From Inhella gelatinilytica (GTDB lineage: Bacteria; Pseudomonadota; Gammaproteobacteria; Burkholderiales; Burkholderiaceae_C), in contig NZ_JAEDAL010000001.1 in assembly GCF_016093295.1 (NCBI RefSeq), forward strand, positions 1-64,000: a stretch of 64,000 bases of DNA. The letters are read 5' to 3'. Positions 26,348 through 35,406 of the stretch are shown here, in pieces (positions within the stretch are counted from its first letter, which is position 1; each line of letters begins with the position of its first letter). Under the pieces are notes generated by a model. It ran no database searches, was not told the DNA's origin, and worked only from the letters and a program-made list of their open reading frames with translations. Both the position numbers and the translations under genes were made by a program.

Positions 26348-28279
26348 ATGAGCGCCAATCCTTTGCTGGTCGCCTTGGTCGACCGTGTGCTGGCTTTGCT
26401 GCCGGACTTCACCCGCAATCTGCAGGACTCCATCCAGCAGGCGGTCCGCGAGCACCCCGCCCTTCAAGAGGCCTGGATGCGGCGGCGCAGTCGCTTTCAG
26501 TTTGAGTTCGACACCAGCGTTCGCCCGATGCTGGCCCAAGTGCGCAACGGACAGGACCCGCTGGCGCCCAAACGCAACATCGGCCTGGATCAATTGGCCC
26601 TCGTCGACGAAGCCAACGCCCTGCGGGACGTGGGCATCGCCCTGGTGGTCGAGACCGTCAGCGAGGCTTGCCGCACCGAACTCTTCCAGCTCACCAACTT
26701 CTTCAATGGGCTCGCCCGCGGTCAGGCACGGCCCCCTCGCGAACCCAATTTGCTGCGTCCAGCCCTGTTTGCTCGGGCGCTGACGGACGCATTGGCCGGT
26801 ACCGATCTGCGTGCCGATGGTCATTACGCGCTGATGCACGCCATCGCCCCTGGCATGTCCGACGGCTTGGTCCCCATCTACCAAGCACTCGCCGACGAAC
26901 TGCGCCGCAACAACCTAACGCCCCTGGTCATGGCGGTGGACTTCCAGCACAACCAGTTGCGACCCCACGGTGGCGCCGCCGGCGGACTGGAGGAACTGCG
27001 GCGGCGTACCGAGCTGGAACAGCCCGATCAGTTTCGGGTCCGGCGAGTCGCAACCCCGGGGTCGGACTTGGTCAACAAGATCTACGACCAGATGATGGCC
27101 GACCCCTTGCTGCTGCAGCCCGTCAAGGCTCAGCTCGAACGACTCAAGCCTGTGGTCTTGCGCATGGCCCAGCTGGATGACCAGTTACTGCGACAACAAG
27201 ACCACCCAACGTGGCGGCTGCTGAATGCCGTGGCTGCTTATGGCCGGGCCTTCCAAGACCCCCATGACCCGCGCTTGGGCGACTACCTGCAGTTCCTGGA
27301 TCAACAAGGGCAGTTGCTGGCCGATGCGCCGATGCTGAACCGACAGCAATTCGAGAGCCTGCAGCGCTTGATGGATGCCTTCATCGCACGCCAGGCCCGA
27401 GAGCGAAGCACAGCCTCCAGCGCCGCGATCGCCGCGCTGGAGCGCGAAGGGCGACGGGCGCAGTGGGCCAACATGGTGCGCGAGCAACTGGAGGCCCAGT
27501 TGTACGCTGCCCGCATCAGCCCGTCGGTGCGCGAATTCCTGCTCGGCATCTGGTTGGATGTCATTGTTCAGGCCATGGTGAGCCATGGCGAAGACTCCCA
27601 TGCGGTTCAAGACAGTGTTCAATTGGTCGACGACCTGGTGGAGAGCTTGGCGCCCTTGCATGTGGACGAAGCCCGCACGGCGCTGCAACAGCGCCTGCCC
27701 GAGCTGATTGGGCGCATCACCCGCGGACTGGCCACCATCCCCCTCTCCGACGCCAAGCGTCAGGCCATTTTGGAAGGCCTGCAACGACAGCACATGCGCG
27801 CCATGCGGGGCGGGGTATCCGAGGCCGCGCGCCGGGAGCCGGCCCCGTTCCGCCCCTCCAGCAGCGGCGAAGCCGGAGCCGAGGGCGACGTGCGGCGGCT
27901 GCTGGACGAACGCGAGAGCCAATTCGCCTCGGTTTGGGCGCATGCCGAGGTCGACCGCTCCGAACTTCCAACGCAGCCCATGCCCCTGCCTGACGCGGGG
28001 GACACGGGTGAAGTGGCCGTGGGCCAGTGGATGCGCCAACTGGAAGTGGGCGGCTGGTTCCACATGTTTCTGGAGACCCACTGGGTCACCACCCAACTGG
28101 TCTGGATCAGTGAGGACCGTGAGTTCTTTGCATTCATCGACCAGGACGGACACGAGCGGCATTCGCTCACGGCCGGTGCCGTGGCACAGCTCTACAAAGC
28201 CGGTTTGGTGATGTACCTTGAGCAAGAGGGCGTGGTCGATCGCGCGGTCGCCAAGCTCATTCAGCAACTCGACGCGTGA
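26348..28279 (+). CDS. DUF1631 family protein
   Basis: The 643-residue cytosolic protein starts MSANPLLVALVDRVLALLPD. It is largely alpha-helical and charged, and its last 100 residues (VGQWMRQLEVGGWFHMFLE, WISEDREFFAFIDQDG) look like the PilZ-like C-terminal barrel of DUF1631 proteins. The function is unknown, and there is no signal peptide or TM helix. The start is ATG 26348; the frame stays open upstream through the groEL terminator and is not coding there. Its stop overlaps the patatin gene's GTG start (GTGA), implying coupled expression. Confidence 0.9.
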   Translation: MSANPLLVALVDRVLALLPDFTRNLQDSIQQAVREHPALQEAWMRRRSRFQFEFDTSVRPMLAQVRNGQDPLAPKRNIGLDQLALVDEANALRDVGIALVVETVSEACRTELFQLTNFFNGLARGQARPPREPNLLRPALFARALTDALAGTDLRADGHYALMHAIAPGMSDGLVPIYQALADELRRNNLTPLVMAVDFQHNQLRPHGGAAGGLEELRRRTELEQPDQFRVRRVATPGSDLVNKIYDQMMADPLLLQPVKAQLERLKPVVLRMAQLDDQLLRQQDHPTWRLLNAVAAYGRAFQDPHDPRLGDYLQFLDQQGQLLADAPMLNRQQFESLQRLMDAFIARQARERSTASSAAIAALEREGRRAQWANMVREQLEAQLYAARISPSVREFLLGIWLDVIVQAMVSHGEDSHAVQDSVQLVDDLVESLAPLHVDEARTALQQRLPELIGRITRGLATIPLSDAKRQAILEGLQRQHMRAMRGGVSEAARREPAPFRPSSSGEAGAEGDVRRLLDERESQFASVWAHAEVDRSELPTQPMPLPDAGDTGEVAVGQWMRQLEVGGWFHMFLETHWVTTQLVWISEDREFFAFIDQDGHERHSLTAGAVAQLYKAGLVMYLEQEGVVDRAVAKLIQQLDA

Positions 28280-30507
28280 TCCGCGGTCATTGGGCCCGCG
28301 CCCTGCTGGGCGCCTTCGTCTTGGCCACGAGCGGGTCCGCCCTGGCCGCTGAAGCACCTGCGAACCGTCCCAAAGTCGGCCTGGTGCTGTCGGGCGGTGG
28401 GGCACGGGGATTGACCCACATCGGTGTGCTGAAGGTTCTGGAGCGCGAACGCATCCCGGTCGACGTGATCGCCGGCACTTCCATGGGCGCCATCATTGGC
28501 GGGCTGTACGCCAGCGGCATGAGCGCCAGCGCGCTGGAGCGCGAACTCAAAGCCTTGGACTGGGAGCAAGTCTTTGCCAATCGGGTGGACCGTCAGCACC
28601 TGTCACAGCGGCGCAAAGAAGAGGACTATGCGTTTTCAGCCGCCCTGGAGCTGGGGCTTCGGGAAGGCGAACTTCGCGCCCCCCAAGGCACGGTGTCCAG
28701 CCGCGGGCTGGAAGTGCTGCTGCGGCGGCTGACATTGCCGACCCGCGACCTGCCCTCGTTTGATGCTCTCCCCATCCCCTTCCGGGCCGTGGCGACGGAC
28801 ATGGAATCGGGCGAGGCCTTGGTCATGGACCAGGGCGACTTGGCCACGGCCCTGCGCGCCTCCATGAGCGTGCCGGGCGTCTTCTCCCCCATTGAGCGCA
28901 ATGACCGCCTGCTGGGTGATGGCGGCCTGGTCAACAACCTGCCGGTCGATGTGGCCCGGCGACTGGGGGCCGAGCGGGTGATCGCCGTGAACGTGGGAAC
29001 CCCGTTGTCGGGGCGGGAAGCGCTGGGCAGTCTCTTGGGGCTGACCACCCAAATGATCAACATCCTGACCGAGCAAAACGTCAAGCGCAGCTTGGCTTCG
29101 CTTTGGGACGAGGACGTACTCATCAACCCTGGGCTGGGCAGCCTGACGGCGGCCGATTTTGAGCGGGCGAGCGAGTTCATTCGCATCGGCGAAGCCAGCG
29201 CCGAGGCCTTGGTGGCCGAATTGCGGCCGCTGTCGCTGTCGGCAGCGCAGTACGCCCGGTGGCGCACGGAGCGCCAGTTGCAAGGGGAGCCCGCGCCGCC
29301 CGTCTTGGCCGCTTTGCGGATGGACGGCAGTCAGAGCACCCGTCCAGAGCGGTGGCTGGCCGTCTTGGACAGCAAACCGGGCGACCCCTTCGATGTGCGC
29401 AAAGCCGTTCGCGACACCCGCTTGTTGGCCGCCAGTGGCGACTACGCGCGGGTGGACTTTCATCTGGAAGCCAGTCCGGCGGGCGAAGTGCTGGTCTTTG
29501 ACCTGGAGGACAAGCCCTGGGGGCCCAACTACTTGAAGTTGGGGCTGGACCTCTCGACGGATGACCGGGGCCTGGGGAGTTTCAACCTTCGCTTGAGCCA
29601 CAACCGGCACTGGCTCAATAGCCTGGGTGGCGAGTGGCGCAACCAGCTCACCATCGGGCGCGCTCCTCGGCTGTTCAGCGAGTGGTATCAACCCCTGGCC
29701 GCCCAGGCGGGCACCCGCAGCGACTGGTTTGTCTCGGCCTGGGGTGAAGCCCAGCTCAAACGAACCGCCTTGTTCGACACCGCGGGGCAAACAACCGCGC
29801 TGCTGCGCCGCCGCACCCTGACTGCGGCGCTGGACCTGGGTCAGCCCTGGGGCCGTTTGGGCGAATTCCGGCTCGGGTTGTGGCAGGAGGCGGCACGCTG
29901 GCACTCGGACATCAACACCGTGCCCCTGCCGCTGGATCGCCTGAATCAGGTGCAACGCTTGTTCGGGCTCCGCGCGCAGGTGCAGGTCGATCAACTGGAC
30001 GAGGTCAACTTCCCCCGCAGTGGGTGGCGCACGGTCGTCACCGGCATCCACGGCCGTCAGACGGGCTTGGACGGGCGTGCGTATCGGCTGGAAGCCGAGG
30101 GGCTTCGCGTGCTGAGTTGGGGCGACACCACGCTCAACCTCTATGGCAAGCTGGCGCGAACCCAGGTCCTGCCCGACGTGCCGGGCGGGCCGTACGCCCT
30201 GGGCGGATTTCAGCAACTCTCGGGGATGCAGGCCGATCAGATCACGGGCAATGCGCTGGCCTTGTTCCGCGCCGGGGTGTATCACCGCCTTTTGGACGCC
30301 CCAGTGCTGTCACGCGGCTTGTTCCTCGGTGGCTCGCTGGAGGCGGGCAATGTGTGGATCCAGCCCCGAGCGGCACGCTGGTCTGCCCTGCGGTGGGCCG
30401 GGTCGGTTTATGTGGGGGCTGACACCGCCATCGGCCCGCTATACCTCGCGTTGGGACGAACCGACACAGGCAGTAACGCCGTGTACTTATTCCTCGGACG
30501 ACCCTGA
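28276..30507 (+). CDS. Patatin-like phospholipase with C-terminal beta-barrel (PlpD-like)
   Basis: The 743-residue exported protein has a signal peptide ending near GSALAA and a patatin domain (about 35-235). The patatin domain has the oxyanion segment GGGARGLTHIG, nucleophile GTSMGA and catalytic Asp in GDGGLVNN. A POTRA-like region (about 345-420) precedes a C-terminal 16-strand Omp85-type barrel (about 430-743) ending AVYLFLGRP. This is the type Vd autotransporter/PlpD layout; the lipase domain may be surface exposed or periplasmic. The start is GTG 28276, overlapping the DUF1631 stop by 4 bp. The last 21 bp overlap the convergent engB gene. Confidence 0.92.
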   Translation: MIRGHWARALLGAFVLATSGSALAAEAPANRPKVGLVLSGGGARGLTHIGVLKVLERERIPVDVIAGTSMGAIIGGLYASGMSASALERELKALDWEQVFANRVDRQHLSQRRKEEDYAFSAALELGLREGELRAPQGTVSSRGLEVLLRRLTLPTRDLPSFDALPIPFRAVATDMESGEALVMDQGDLATALRASMSVPGVFSPIERNDRLLGDGGLVNNLPVDVARRLGAERVIAVNVGTPLSGREALGSLLGLTTQMINILTEQNVKRSLASLWDEDVLINPGLGSLTAADFERASEFIRIGEASAEALVAELRPLSLSAAQYARWRTERQLQGEPAPPVLAALRMDGSQSTRPERWLAVLDSKPGDPFDVRKAVRDTRLLAASGDYARVDFHLEASPAGEVLVFDLEDKPWGPNYLKLGLDLSTDDRGLGSFNLRLSHNRHWLNSLGGEWRNQLTIGRAPRLFSEWYQPLAAQAGTRSDWFVSAWGEAQLKRTALFDTAGQTTALLRRRTLTAALDLGQPWGRLGEFRLGLWQEAARWHSDINTVPLPLDRLNQVQRLFGLRAQVQVDQLDEVNFPRSGWRTVVTGIHGRQTGLDGRAYRLEAEGLRVLSWGDTTLNLYGKLARTQVLPDVPGGPYALGGFQQLSGMQADQITGNALALFRAGVYHRLLDAPVLSRGLFLGGSLEAGNVWIQPRAARWSALRWAGSVYVGADTAIGPLYLALGRTDTGSNAVYLFLGRP

Positions 30508-31242
30508 GTCCGGTGCCTCATCCGCGGACGGCAACGCCGGCAGCGGCTCCTGCGCCCATTCATACAGGCAGCGCGCCGCGTCCGCCACGCCCTGGCCCTT
30601 GAGCGCAGAAAAGAGGGCCACGCCAATATCGGCCTGCTCCGTGAGCACGTAACTGCCGAGCAACTCCTGCGTTTGCTCCAGGATCGCCGCCTGCTCCTTG
30701 CGACTGAGCTTGTCCGCCTTGGTCAAAAGCACCAGCAACTTCACTTCACCCGCGTAAACCCGCTCGGCGACAAAGTCGATGAGTTGTCGATCCAGGTCGG
30801 TCAGGCCGTGGCGGCTGTCGACCATTTGCACCACACCCCGCAACGGCTCGCGCTGCTGCAAATAGTCCGCCATCACCTTTTGCCAGCGGCTCTTGGCATC
30901 CCGATTCACGGCGGCGTAGCCGTAGCCCGGCAAGTCAGCCCAAATTTGATTGGGCACCTCCTTGGGGCCGACGTGAAACAGATTAATGTGCTGGGTGCGC
31001 CCCGGTGTCTTGGACGCGAACGCCAATCGCTTGTGCTGCGCCAAGGTATTGATCGCCGTGCTCTTACCGGCATTCGAGCGCCCCACGAAGGCCACCTCAG
31101 GCAAGCCGGTTTCCGGCACCTGATGCAATTGGGCCGCAGTAGTAAAGAATCGGGCCGTATGGGCCCAGCCCAAAACGGTCTTGTCAGTGACGTCCAGCGC
31201 CATGTCGGCGGGCTGGGGCGGCGGCAAATGGGGAACGGTCAT
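30487..31242 (-). CDS. engB: Ribosome biogenesis GTPase EngB/YihA/YsxC
   Basis: This small GTPase is needed for late 50S ribosome assembly. G1 reads FVGRSNAGKSTAIN, switch I is KTPGRTQHIN, G3 is WADLPGYGYAAV, G4 is LLTKADKLSR and G5 is FSALKGQG. All motifs are intact. I choose ATG 31242 (MTVPHLPPP, 251 residues); ATG 31203 (MALDVTDK) is nearly as good, and neither has a clear ribosome site. It is divergent from cytochrome c4 and convergent with the patatin gene, sharing 21 bp. Confidence 0.95.
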   Translation of the reverse strand: MTVPHLPPPQPADMALDVTDKTVLGWAHTARFFTTAAQLHQVPETGLPEVAFVGRSNAGKSTAINTLAQHKRLAFASKTPGRTQHINLFHVGPKEVPNQIWADLPGYGYAAVNRDAKSRWQKVMADYLQQREPLRGVVQMVDSRHGLTDLDRQLIDFVAERVYAGEVKLLVLLTKADKLSRKEQAAILEQTQELLGSYVLTEQADIGVALFSALKGQGVADAARCLYEWAQEPLPALPSADEAPDSGSSEE

Positions 31243-31292
31243 GGCGTCAAGTGTAAGATTCGCCGCCTTTTGCGCCCGGTCAAACCGCGTAC

Positions 31293-31327
31293 CGCCTTTT
31301 TGAAGGCGCACGTGATCGGGCCGATCA
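31293..31327. promoter_or_regulatory. Two dyads in the engB/cytochrome c4 divergent region
   Basis: CGCCTT-TTTG-AAGGCG (31293-31308) and the perfect TGATCGG-G-CCGATCA (31313-31327) lie side by side, with the second ending 30 bp before the cytochrome c4 start. The second looks like an operator. Its cognate factor is unknown. A TAAGAT -10-like string lies at about 31252. Confidence 0.4.
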
Positions 31328-31357
31328 AGACGCTCTGAACCCTAGAAAGCGCCCCCA

Positions 31358-31975
31358 ATGATGAAGACGCTGAGCCTCCTTGCCACGCTGCTGATCGCGA
31401 CCGCCGCCCATGCCAGCTCGGCACCTGCCGCCCCAGCCAAGGCTGATCTGGCCAAGGGCCAAGCCCTTTCCACCCAAGTTTGCGCGGCCTGCCACACGGC
31501 CGATGGCACGCGGGGCACACCGGCCAACCCCATCCTTGCGGGTCAGCATGCGGAGTATTTGGCCAAGCAACTGGCGGATTTCAAGAGCGGTAAACGCAAG
31601 AGCGCCGTCATGCAGGGGTTTGCCGGTACGCTGAGCGAAGACGACATGCGCAACGTAGCTGCGTTTTACGCGAGCAAGTCAGCGAAACCGGGTGCCGCGA
31701 AAAACAAGGACACGGTGAACCTGGGGCAGGCGATTTACCGCGGTGGCATCGCCGCCAAGGGCGTGCCGGCCTGTGCCGGGTGCCACAGCCCGAACGGCGC
31801 GGGCCTGCCGGTGCAGTACCCGCGCGTGGGCGGTCAGCATGCCGACTACGCGGAAGCCCAATTGGTGGCCTTCCGCAGTGGTGCACGTCAGAACCTTCAA
31901 ATGAGTGCGATCGCCGCCAAGATGAACGACGCAGAAATCAAGGCCGTGGCCGACTACATGGCCGGTCTGCACTAA
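31358..31975 (+). CDS. Diheme cytochrome c4
   Basis: The 205-residue periplasmic diheme protein has a signal peptide (LSLLATLLIATAAHA) and two homologous heme domains. CAACH lies near residue 42 and CAGCH near residue 138. Downstream Met ligands are plausible in SAVMQGFAGTLS and LQMSAIAAKMND. C4 cytochromes carry electrons from the bc1 complex to terminal oxidases. It starts at tandem ATGs at 31358. The system II maturation genes resB and ccsB follow directly after a terminator. Confidence 0.95.
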   Translation: MMKTLSLLATLLIATAAHASSAPAAPAKADLAKGQALSTQVCAACHTADGTRGTPANPILAGQHAEYLAKQLADFKSGKRKSAVMQGFAGTLSEDDMRNVAAFYASKSAKPGAAKNKDTVNLGQAIYRGGIAAKGVPACAGCHSPNGAGLPVQYPRVGGQHADYAEAQLVAFRSGARQNLQMSAIAAKMNDAEIKAVADYMAGLH

Positions 31976-31996
31976 GTCAAAAAATCAGTGATCTCG

Positions 31997-32025
31997 AAAG
32001 GCCAGCCCTGTGCTGGCCTTTTTTT
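31997..32025 (+). terminator. Rho-independent terminator after cytochrome c4
   Basis: AAAGGCCAGC, loop CCTGT, GCTGGCCTTT and a further T-run form a 10-bp stem 21 bp after the cytochrome stop and 20 bp before resB. Confidence 0.92.
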
Positions 32026-32045
32026 CGCCCGCGACAATCGGCACC

Positions 32046-34067
32046 ATGTTGTCCAAGTCTTCCCGACGCGAGTGGTTTGAACTGCTCGCCTCCATGCGTT
32101 TTGCCATCACCTTGCTGTCGGTGCTCTGCATTGCCTCGGTCATCGGCACGGTACTGCGCCAGCGCGAGCCCCTGAACAACTACATCAACGCTTTTGGGCC
32201 GTTCTGGGCCGAGGCTTTCGGGCAGTTGGACCTGTTCACGGTCTACAGCGCGCCTTGGTTCCTGTTGATCTTGGCTTTTTTGGTGCTGTCCACCAGCCTG
32301 TGCATCCTGCGGCACACCCCCAAGATCATCCGCGATTGGCAGGACGCCAAACTCAAGGTGCGCGCCGAGTCCTTAAAGGCTCACCATCACCACGTCGCCG
32401 TGCAATGGCCTGGCGAGTTGAGTGCCACGCGCAAAGCCCTGGCCGAGCGCCTGGCGCTCCAGGGCTGGAGCTGTCAAGCCGATGAGCGGGCCCAGGGCCA
32501 CTTGCTGGCTTCTCGCAAGGGGCGGGTGCACAAGCTGGGCTACCTGGCGGCGCACAGCGCCATCGTGCTGGTTTGTGTGGGGGGGTTGCTGGATGGGGAT
32601 TTGATCGTCCGCTTGGCCATGAAACTACAGGGCAAGGAACTCTTCACCGGCAGTGGCTCGGTGACCGAGCCCGACCGGCATCGGCTCGATGATCGCAACC
32701 CCAGCTTTCGTGGCAACCTCTTTGTTCCCGAAGGGCAGCGAAACGACTCGGCCGTGCTGCCGCTGCCCGGAGGGCTGGTGCTTCAAAAGCTACCTTTCGA
32801 ATTGGAGCTCAAACGTTTCGTCGTGGAGCACTACGAAACCGGCATGCCCAAGCGCTTTGCCAGCGACGTCATCCTGCGCGACAGCCACGGAGCCAAAGAA
32901 GCGCGGATCGAAGTCAACAAGCCCCTCATCCACAACGGCATTGCGATCTACCAAAGCAGTTTTGATGATGGCGGCTCCCAGGTGGAGCTTCGCGCCGAGC
33001 CCTTGACGGCCGCTGGGCCCGTCGAGTCCCTTGAAGCAACCGTGGGCACCGCCGTGGTGCGTCCGGGCCAAGAGCGGCTTGAAGTGACCGAACTGCGCAC
33101 CATCAACGTCGAAGATTTTGCGCAGGTCAAAGGAGCAAGCGAGGCCGCCAGCACACCCAAGTCGGGCCTGTCCGGGGGCTCCGCAGCCAAAGATCCGAAC
33201 CGCAAGACCTTGCGCAACATCGGCCCCTCCATCACGTACCGGGTGCGCGACGCGGCCGGGCAGGCCAAGGAATATCACCATTACATGCAGCCGGTGGAGA
33301 TGAGCGGCCAGTGGGTGTTCCTGACGGGCGTGCGCGAGTCCGCCAACGCAGAGTTCCAATATTTGCGCATTCCCGCCGATGAAGCGGGGAGCTTGCAAGG
33401 TTGGCTGCGCTTACGCCGCGCGCTGCACGATCCGGCCGCACGTCAATCCGCAGCTGCGGCCTACGCCCAAGCGGCCAGTCAACGGGAGGACCTGCGGCCG
33501 CAGCTGGCAGCGACAGCAGCGAAAGCCCTGGCCTTGCTCGCTGCCGCAGAACCGGTGACCGACGGCCCGCCCGGTGGCCTACCCGCCCTGTCGCAATTCA
33601 TTGAAAAAACCGTGCCGGAAGCAGAGCGCGAGCGCGTTTCCACTGTGATGTTGCGCGTGTTGACCGGCGCGCTGACCGAGCTGGACCTGCAAAGTCGCCA
33701 AGCTGCAGGGGTGAGCACCCCGGCGGAAGACGAAGCCCGCCAAGCCTTTTTGACGCAGGCCCTGCTGTCGCTGTCCGACAGCGTTTTTTATCCCGGATCG
33801 ACGCTCTACACCCTGCAAGGGTTCAATCAGCGTCAAGCCTCGGTCTTCCAAGTCACCCGCGCTCCGGGACAAAAGCTGGTCTACCTCGGCGCGGTGTTGC
33901 TGATGCTGGGCGTGTTTGCCATGCTGTATTTGCGAGAGCGCCGCCTCTGGGTGTGGCTGGAACCTTCTGCAGCGGGCACCCAGGTGCAATTGGCCTACAG
34001 CAGCCCGCGCCAGGGAAGTGACACCGATGCCGAATTTGAACGATTGAAGACCCTCATCCAGCCATGA
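32046..34067 (+). CDS. resB: Cytochrome c biogenesis protein ResB (Ccs1)
   Basis: The 673-residue subunit of the system II heme lyase has two N-terminal TM helices (RFAITLLSVLCIASVIGTVL; PWFLLILAFLVLSTSLCIL), a third near residue 170, a large periplasmic domain, and a final TM helix (VYLGAVLLMLGVFAMLYL) near residue 620. ResB with CcsB exports heme and attaches it to CXXCH apocytochromes. The periplasmic domain is longer than in short homologues. ATG 32046 is chosen because the frame upstream runs into the terminator. Its stop overlaps ccsB (ATGA). Confidence 0.95.
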   Translation: MLSKSSRREWFELLASMRFAITLLSVLCIASVIGTVLRQREPLNNYINAFGPFWAEAFGQLDLFTVYSAPWFLLILAFLVLSTSLCILRHTPKIIRDWQDAKLKVRAESLKAHHHHVAVQWPGELSATRKALAERLALQGWSCQADERAQGHLLASRKGRVHKLGYLAAHSAIVLVCVGGLLDGDLIVRLAMKLQGKELFTGSGSVTEPDRHRLDDRNPSFRGNLFVPEGQRNDSAVLPLPGGLVLQKLPFELELKRFVVEHYETGMPKRFASDVILRDSHGAKEARIEVNKPLIHNGIAIYQSSFDDGGSQVELRAEPLTAAGPVESLEATVGTAVVRPGQERLEVTELRTINVEDFAQVKGASEAASTPKSGLSGGSAAKDPNRKTLRNIGPSITYRVRDAAGQAKEYHHYMQPVEMSGQWVFLTGVRESANAEFQYLRIPADEAGSLQGWLRLRRALHDPAARQSAAAAYAQAASQREDLRPQLAATAAKALALLAAAEPVTDGPPGGLPALSQFIEKTVPEAERERVSTVMLRVLTGALTELDLQSRQAAGVSTPAEDEARQAFLTQALLSLSDSVFYPGSTLYTLQGFNQRQASVFQVTRAPGQKLVYLGAVLLMLGVFAMLYLRERRLWVWLEPSAAGTQVQLAYSSPRQGSDTDAEFERLKTLIQP

Positions 34068-35401
34068 ACGCTTCCGTCTTTTCCTTGCCGCCCGGTAGCG
34101 CCCGGCCCGCCAGCGACTGGGCCTTCGCAGCCCTCACACTCACTGGACTCGCCTGGGCCTTTTGGCGCTACTCGGGTTCGATGGACGCTTACGAGCAGGC
34201 CATCTTGCTGCTCAGCGCGCCCGCGCTGATCGCCTTGGGCTGGTTCTGGCAGCCGCTGCGCACCCTGACCGCGGTGGTCGGCGCCGGCACCCTGCTGGCG
34301 CTGGCCCTGTATGGTCGAAAGACGGACGGGTTTGGCGCGGACCTCACCGCCGCCAACCAGGTGTTTTGGCTGAAATATGTCCTGGCCAGCCAAAGCGCCA
34401 TCCTCTGGATGGCTTGCCTCACCTTCCTTTCCACCCTGTCCTATTGGGCCGCTCTGGCGTGGCGACGTCAGGCGACCATGTTGGAGAGTTTCGGAACCAA
34501 GCTGGCCTGGGCGGCAGTGACCCTGGCCTTGATCGGGACGATGGTTCGATGGTTTGAAAGTCATCAAATCGCACCGGACATTGGCCACATCCCCGTGAGC
34601 AATCTGTACGAAGTGTTCGTGCTCTTTGCCTGGCTCACAACCCTCGTCTACCTCTATTACGAAGCACGCTTCCAGACCCGGGCGTTGGGCGCCTGGGTGA
34701 TGCTGGTGGTTTCAGCCTCGGTGGCTTTTTTGCTGTGGTACGCCGCGTCGCGCAGCGCCCACGAAATTCAACCGCTGGTCCCCGCGTTGCAGAGCTGGTG
34801 GATGAAGATCCACGTGCCCGCCAATTTTGTGGGGTATGGCGGTTTTGCATTGGCGGCGATGGTGGCCCTGGCCTACTTGCTCAAGACCGCGGAGCCGCGA
34901 TCCCTGTGGTGGGGCTTGGTGGTGTTGCCCTTGACCCTGGTCGGGGTATTGCTGGCAGCAGCGCAGTTCGGCGGTTTGGCAGAGGGGACGGTCACCGGCC
35001 TGCAGGGTTGGGCCCGCAAGTTTGGGGGCATCGGCGTGTTTTTGGGGCTGTGCGTCGCCCTGCGTCAGCGCGTGACAGAACGACTCCCCGCGCTCCCCAT
35101 TCTGGATGAGCTGATGTACCGGGCCATCGCGCTAGGCTTTGCCTTCTTCACCATCGCCACCATCCTGGGCGCGTTTTGGGCCGCCGAGGCCTGGGGCGGC
35201 TACTGGAGTTGGGACCCGAAAGAGACATGGGCACTCATTGTTTGGCTGAACTACGCCGCGTGGTTGCACATGCGCCTGATCAAGGGCCTGCGCGGCGCCA
35301 TGGGCGCCTGGTGGGCGCTGGTGGGTCTGCTGATCACGACGTTCGCCTTCCTGGGGGTCAACATGTTCCTCAGTGGGTTGCACAGCTACGGCGAGCTGTG
35401 A
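34064..35401 (+). CDS. ccsB: Cytochrome c biogenesis protein CcsB/ResC (CcsA family)
   Basis: This is the heme-handling half of the system II cytochrome c synthetase, with 445 residues and about eight TM helices. The tryptophan-rich WWD signature is present as WGGYWSWDPKETWALIVW in the C-terminal part. Histidines for external heme binding lie before and after it (SWWMKIHVPANF; LNYAAWLHMRLI). The ATG overlaps the resB stop by 4 bp, so the two subunits are translated together. Its stop overlaps a GTG of the next gene. Confidence 0.95.
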   Translation: MNASVFSLPPGSARPASDWAFAALTLTGLAWAFWRYSGSMDAYEQAILLLSAPALIALGWFWQPLRTLTAVVGAGTLLALALYGRKTDGFGADLTAANQVFWLKYVLASQSAILWMACLTFLSTLSYWAALAWRRQATMLESFGTKLAWAAVTLALIGTMVRWFESHQIAPDIGHIPVSNLYEVFVLFAWLTTLVYLYYEARFQTRALGAWVMLVVSASVAFLLWYAASRSAHEIQPLVPALQSWWMKIHVPANFVGYGGFALAAMVALAYLLKTAEPRSLWWGLVVLPLTLVGVLLAAAQFGGLAEGTVTGLQGWARKFGGIGVFLGLCVALRQRVTERLPALPILDELMYRAIALGFAFFTIATILGAFWAAEAWGGYWSWDPKETWALIVWLNYAAWLHMRLIKGLRGAMGAWWALVGLLITTFAFLGVNMFLSGLHSYGEL

Positions 35402-35406
35402 CCTCG

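Noticed and set aside
28636-30285. 549-codon minus-strand frame opposite the patatin/barrel gene
   Set aside because: Gln/Pro/Arg-rich shadow of the real gene, with no start context or motif.
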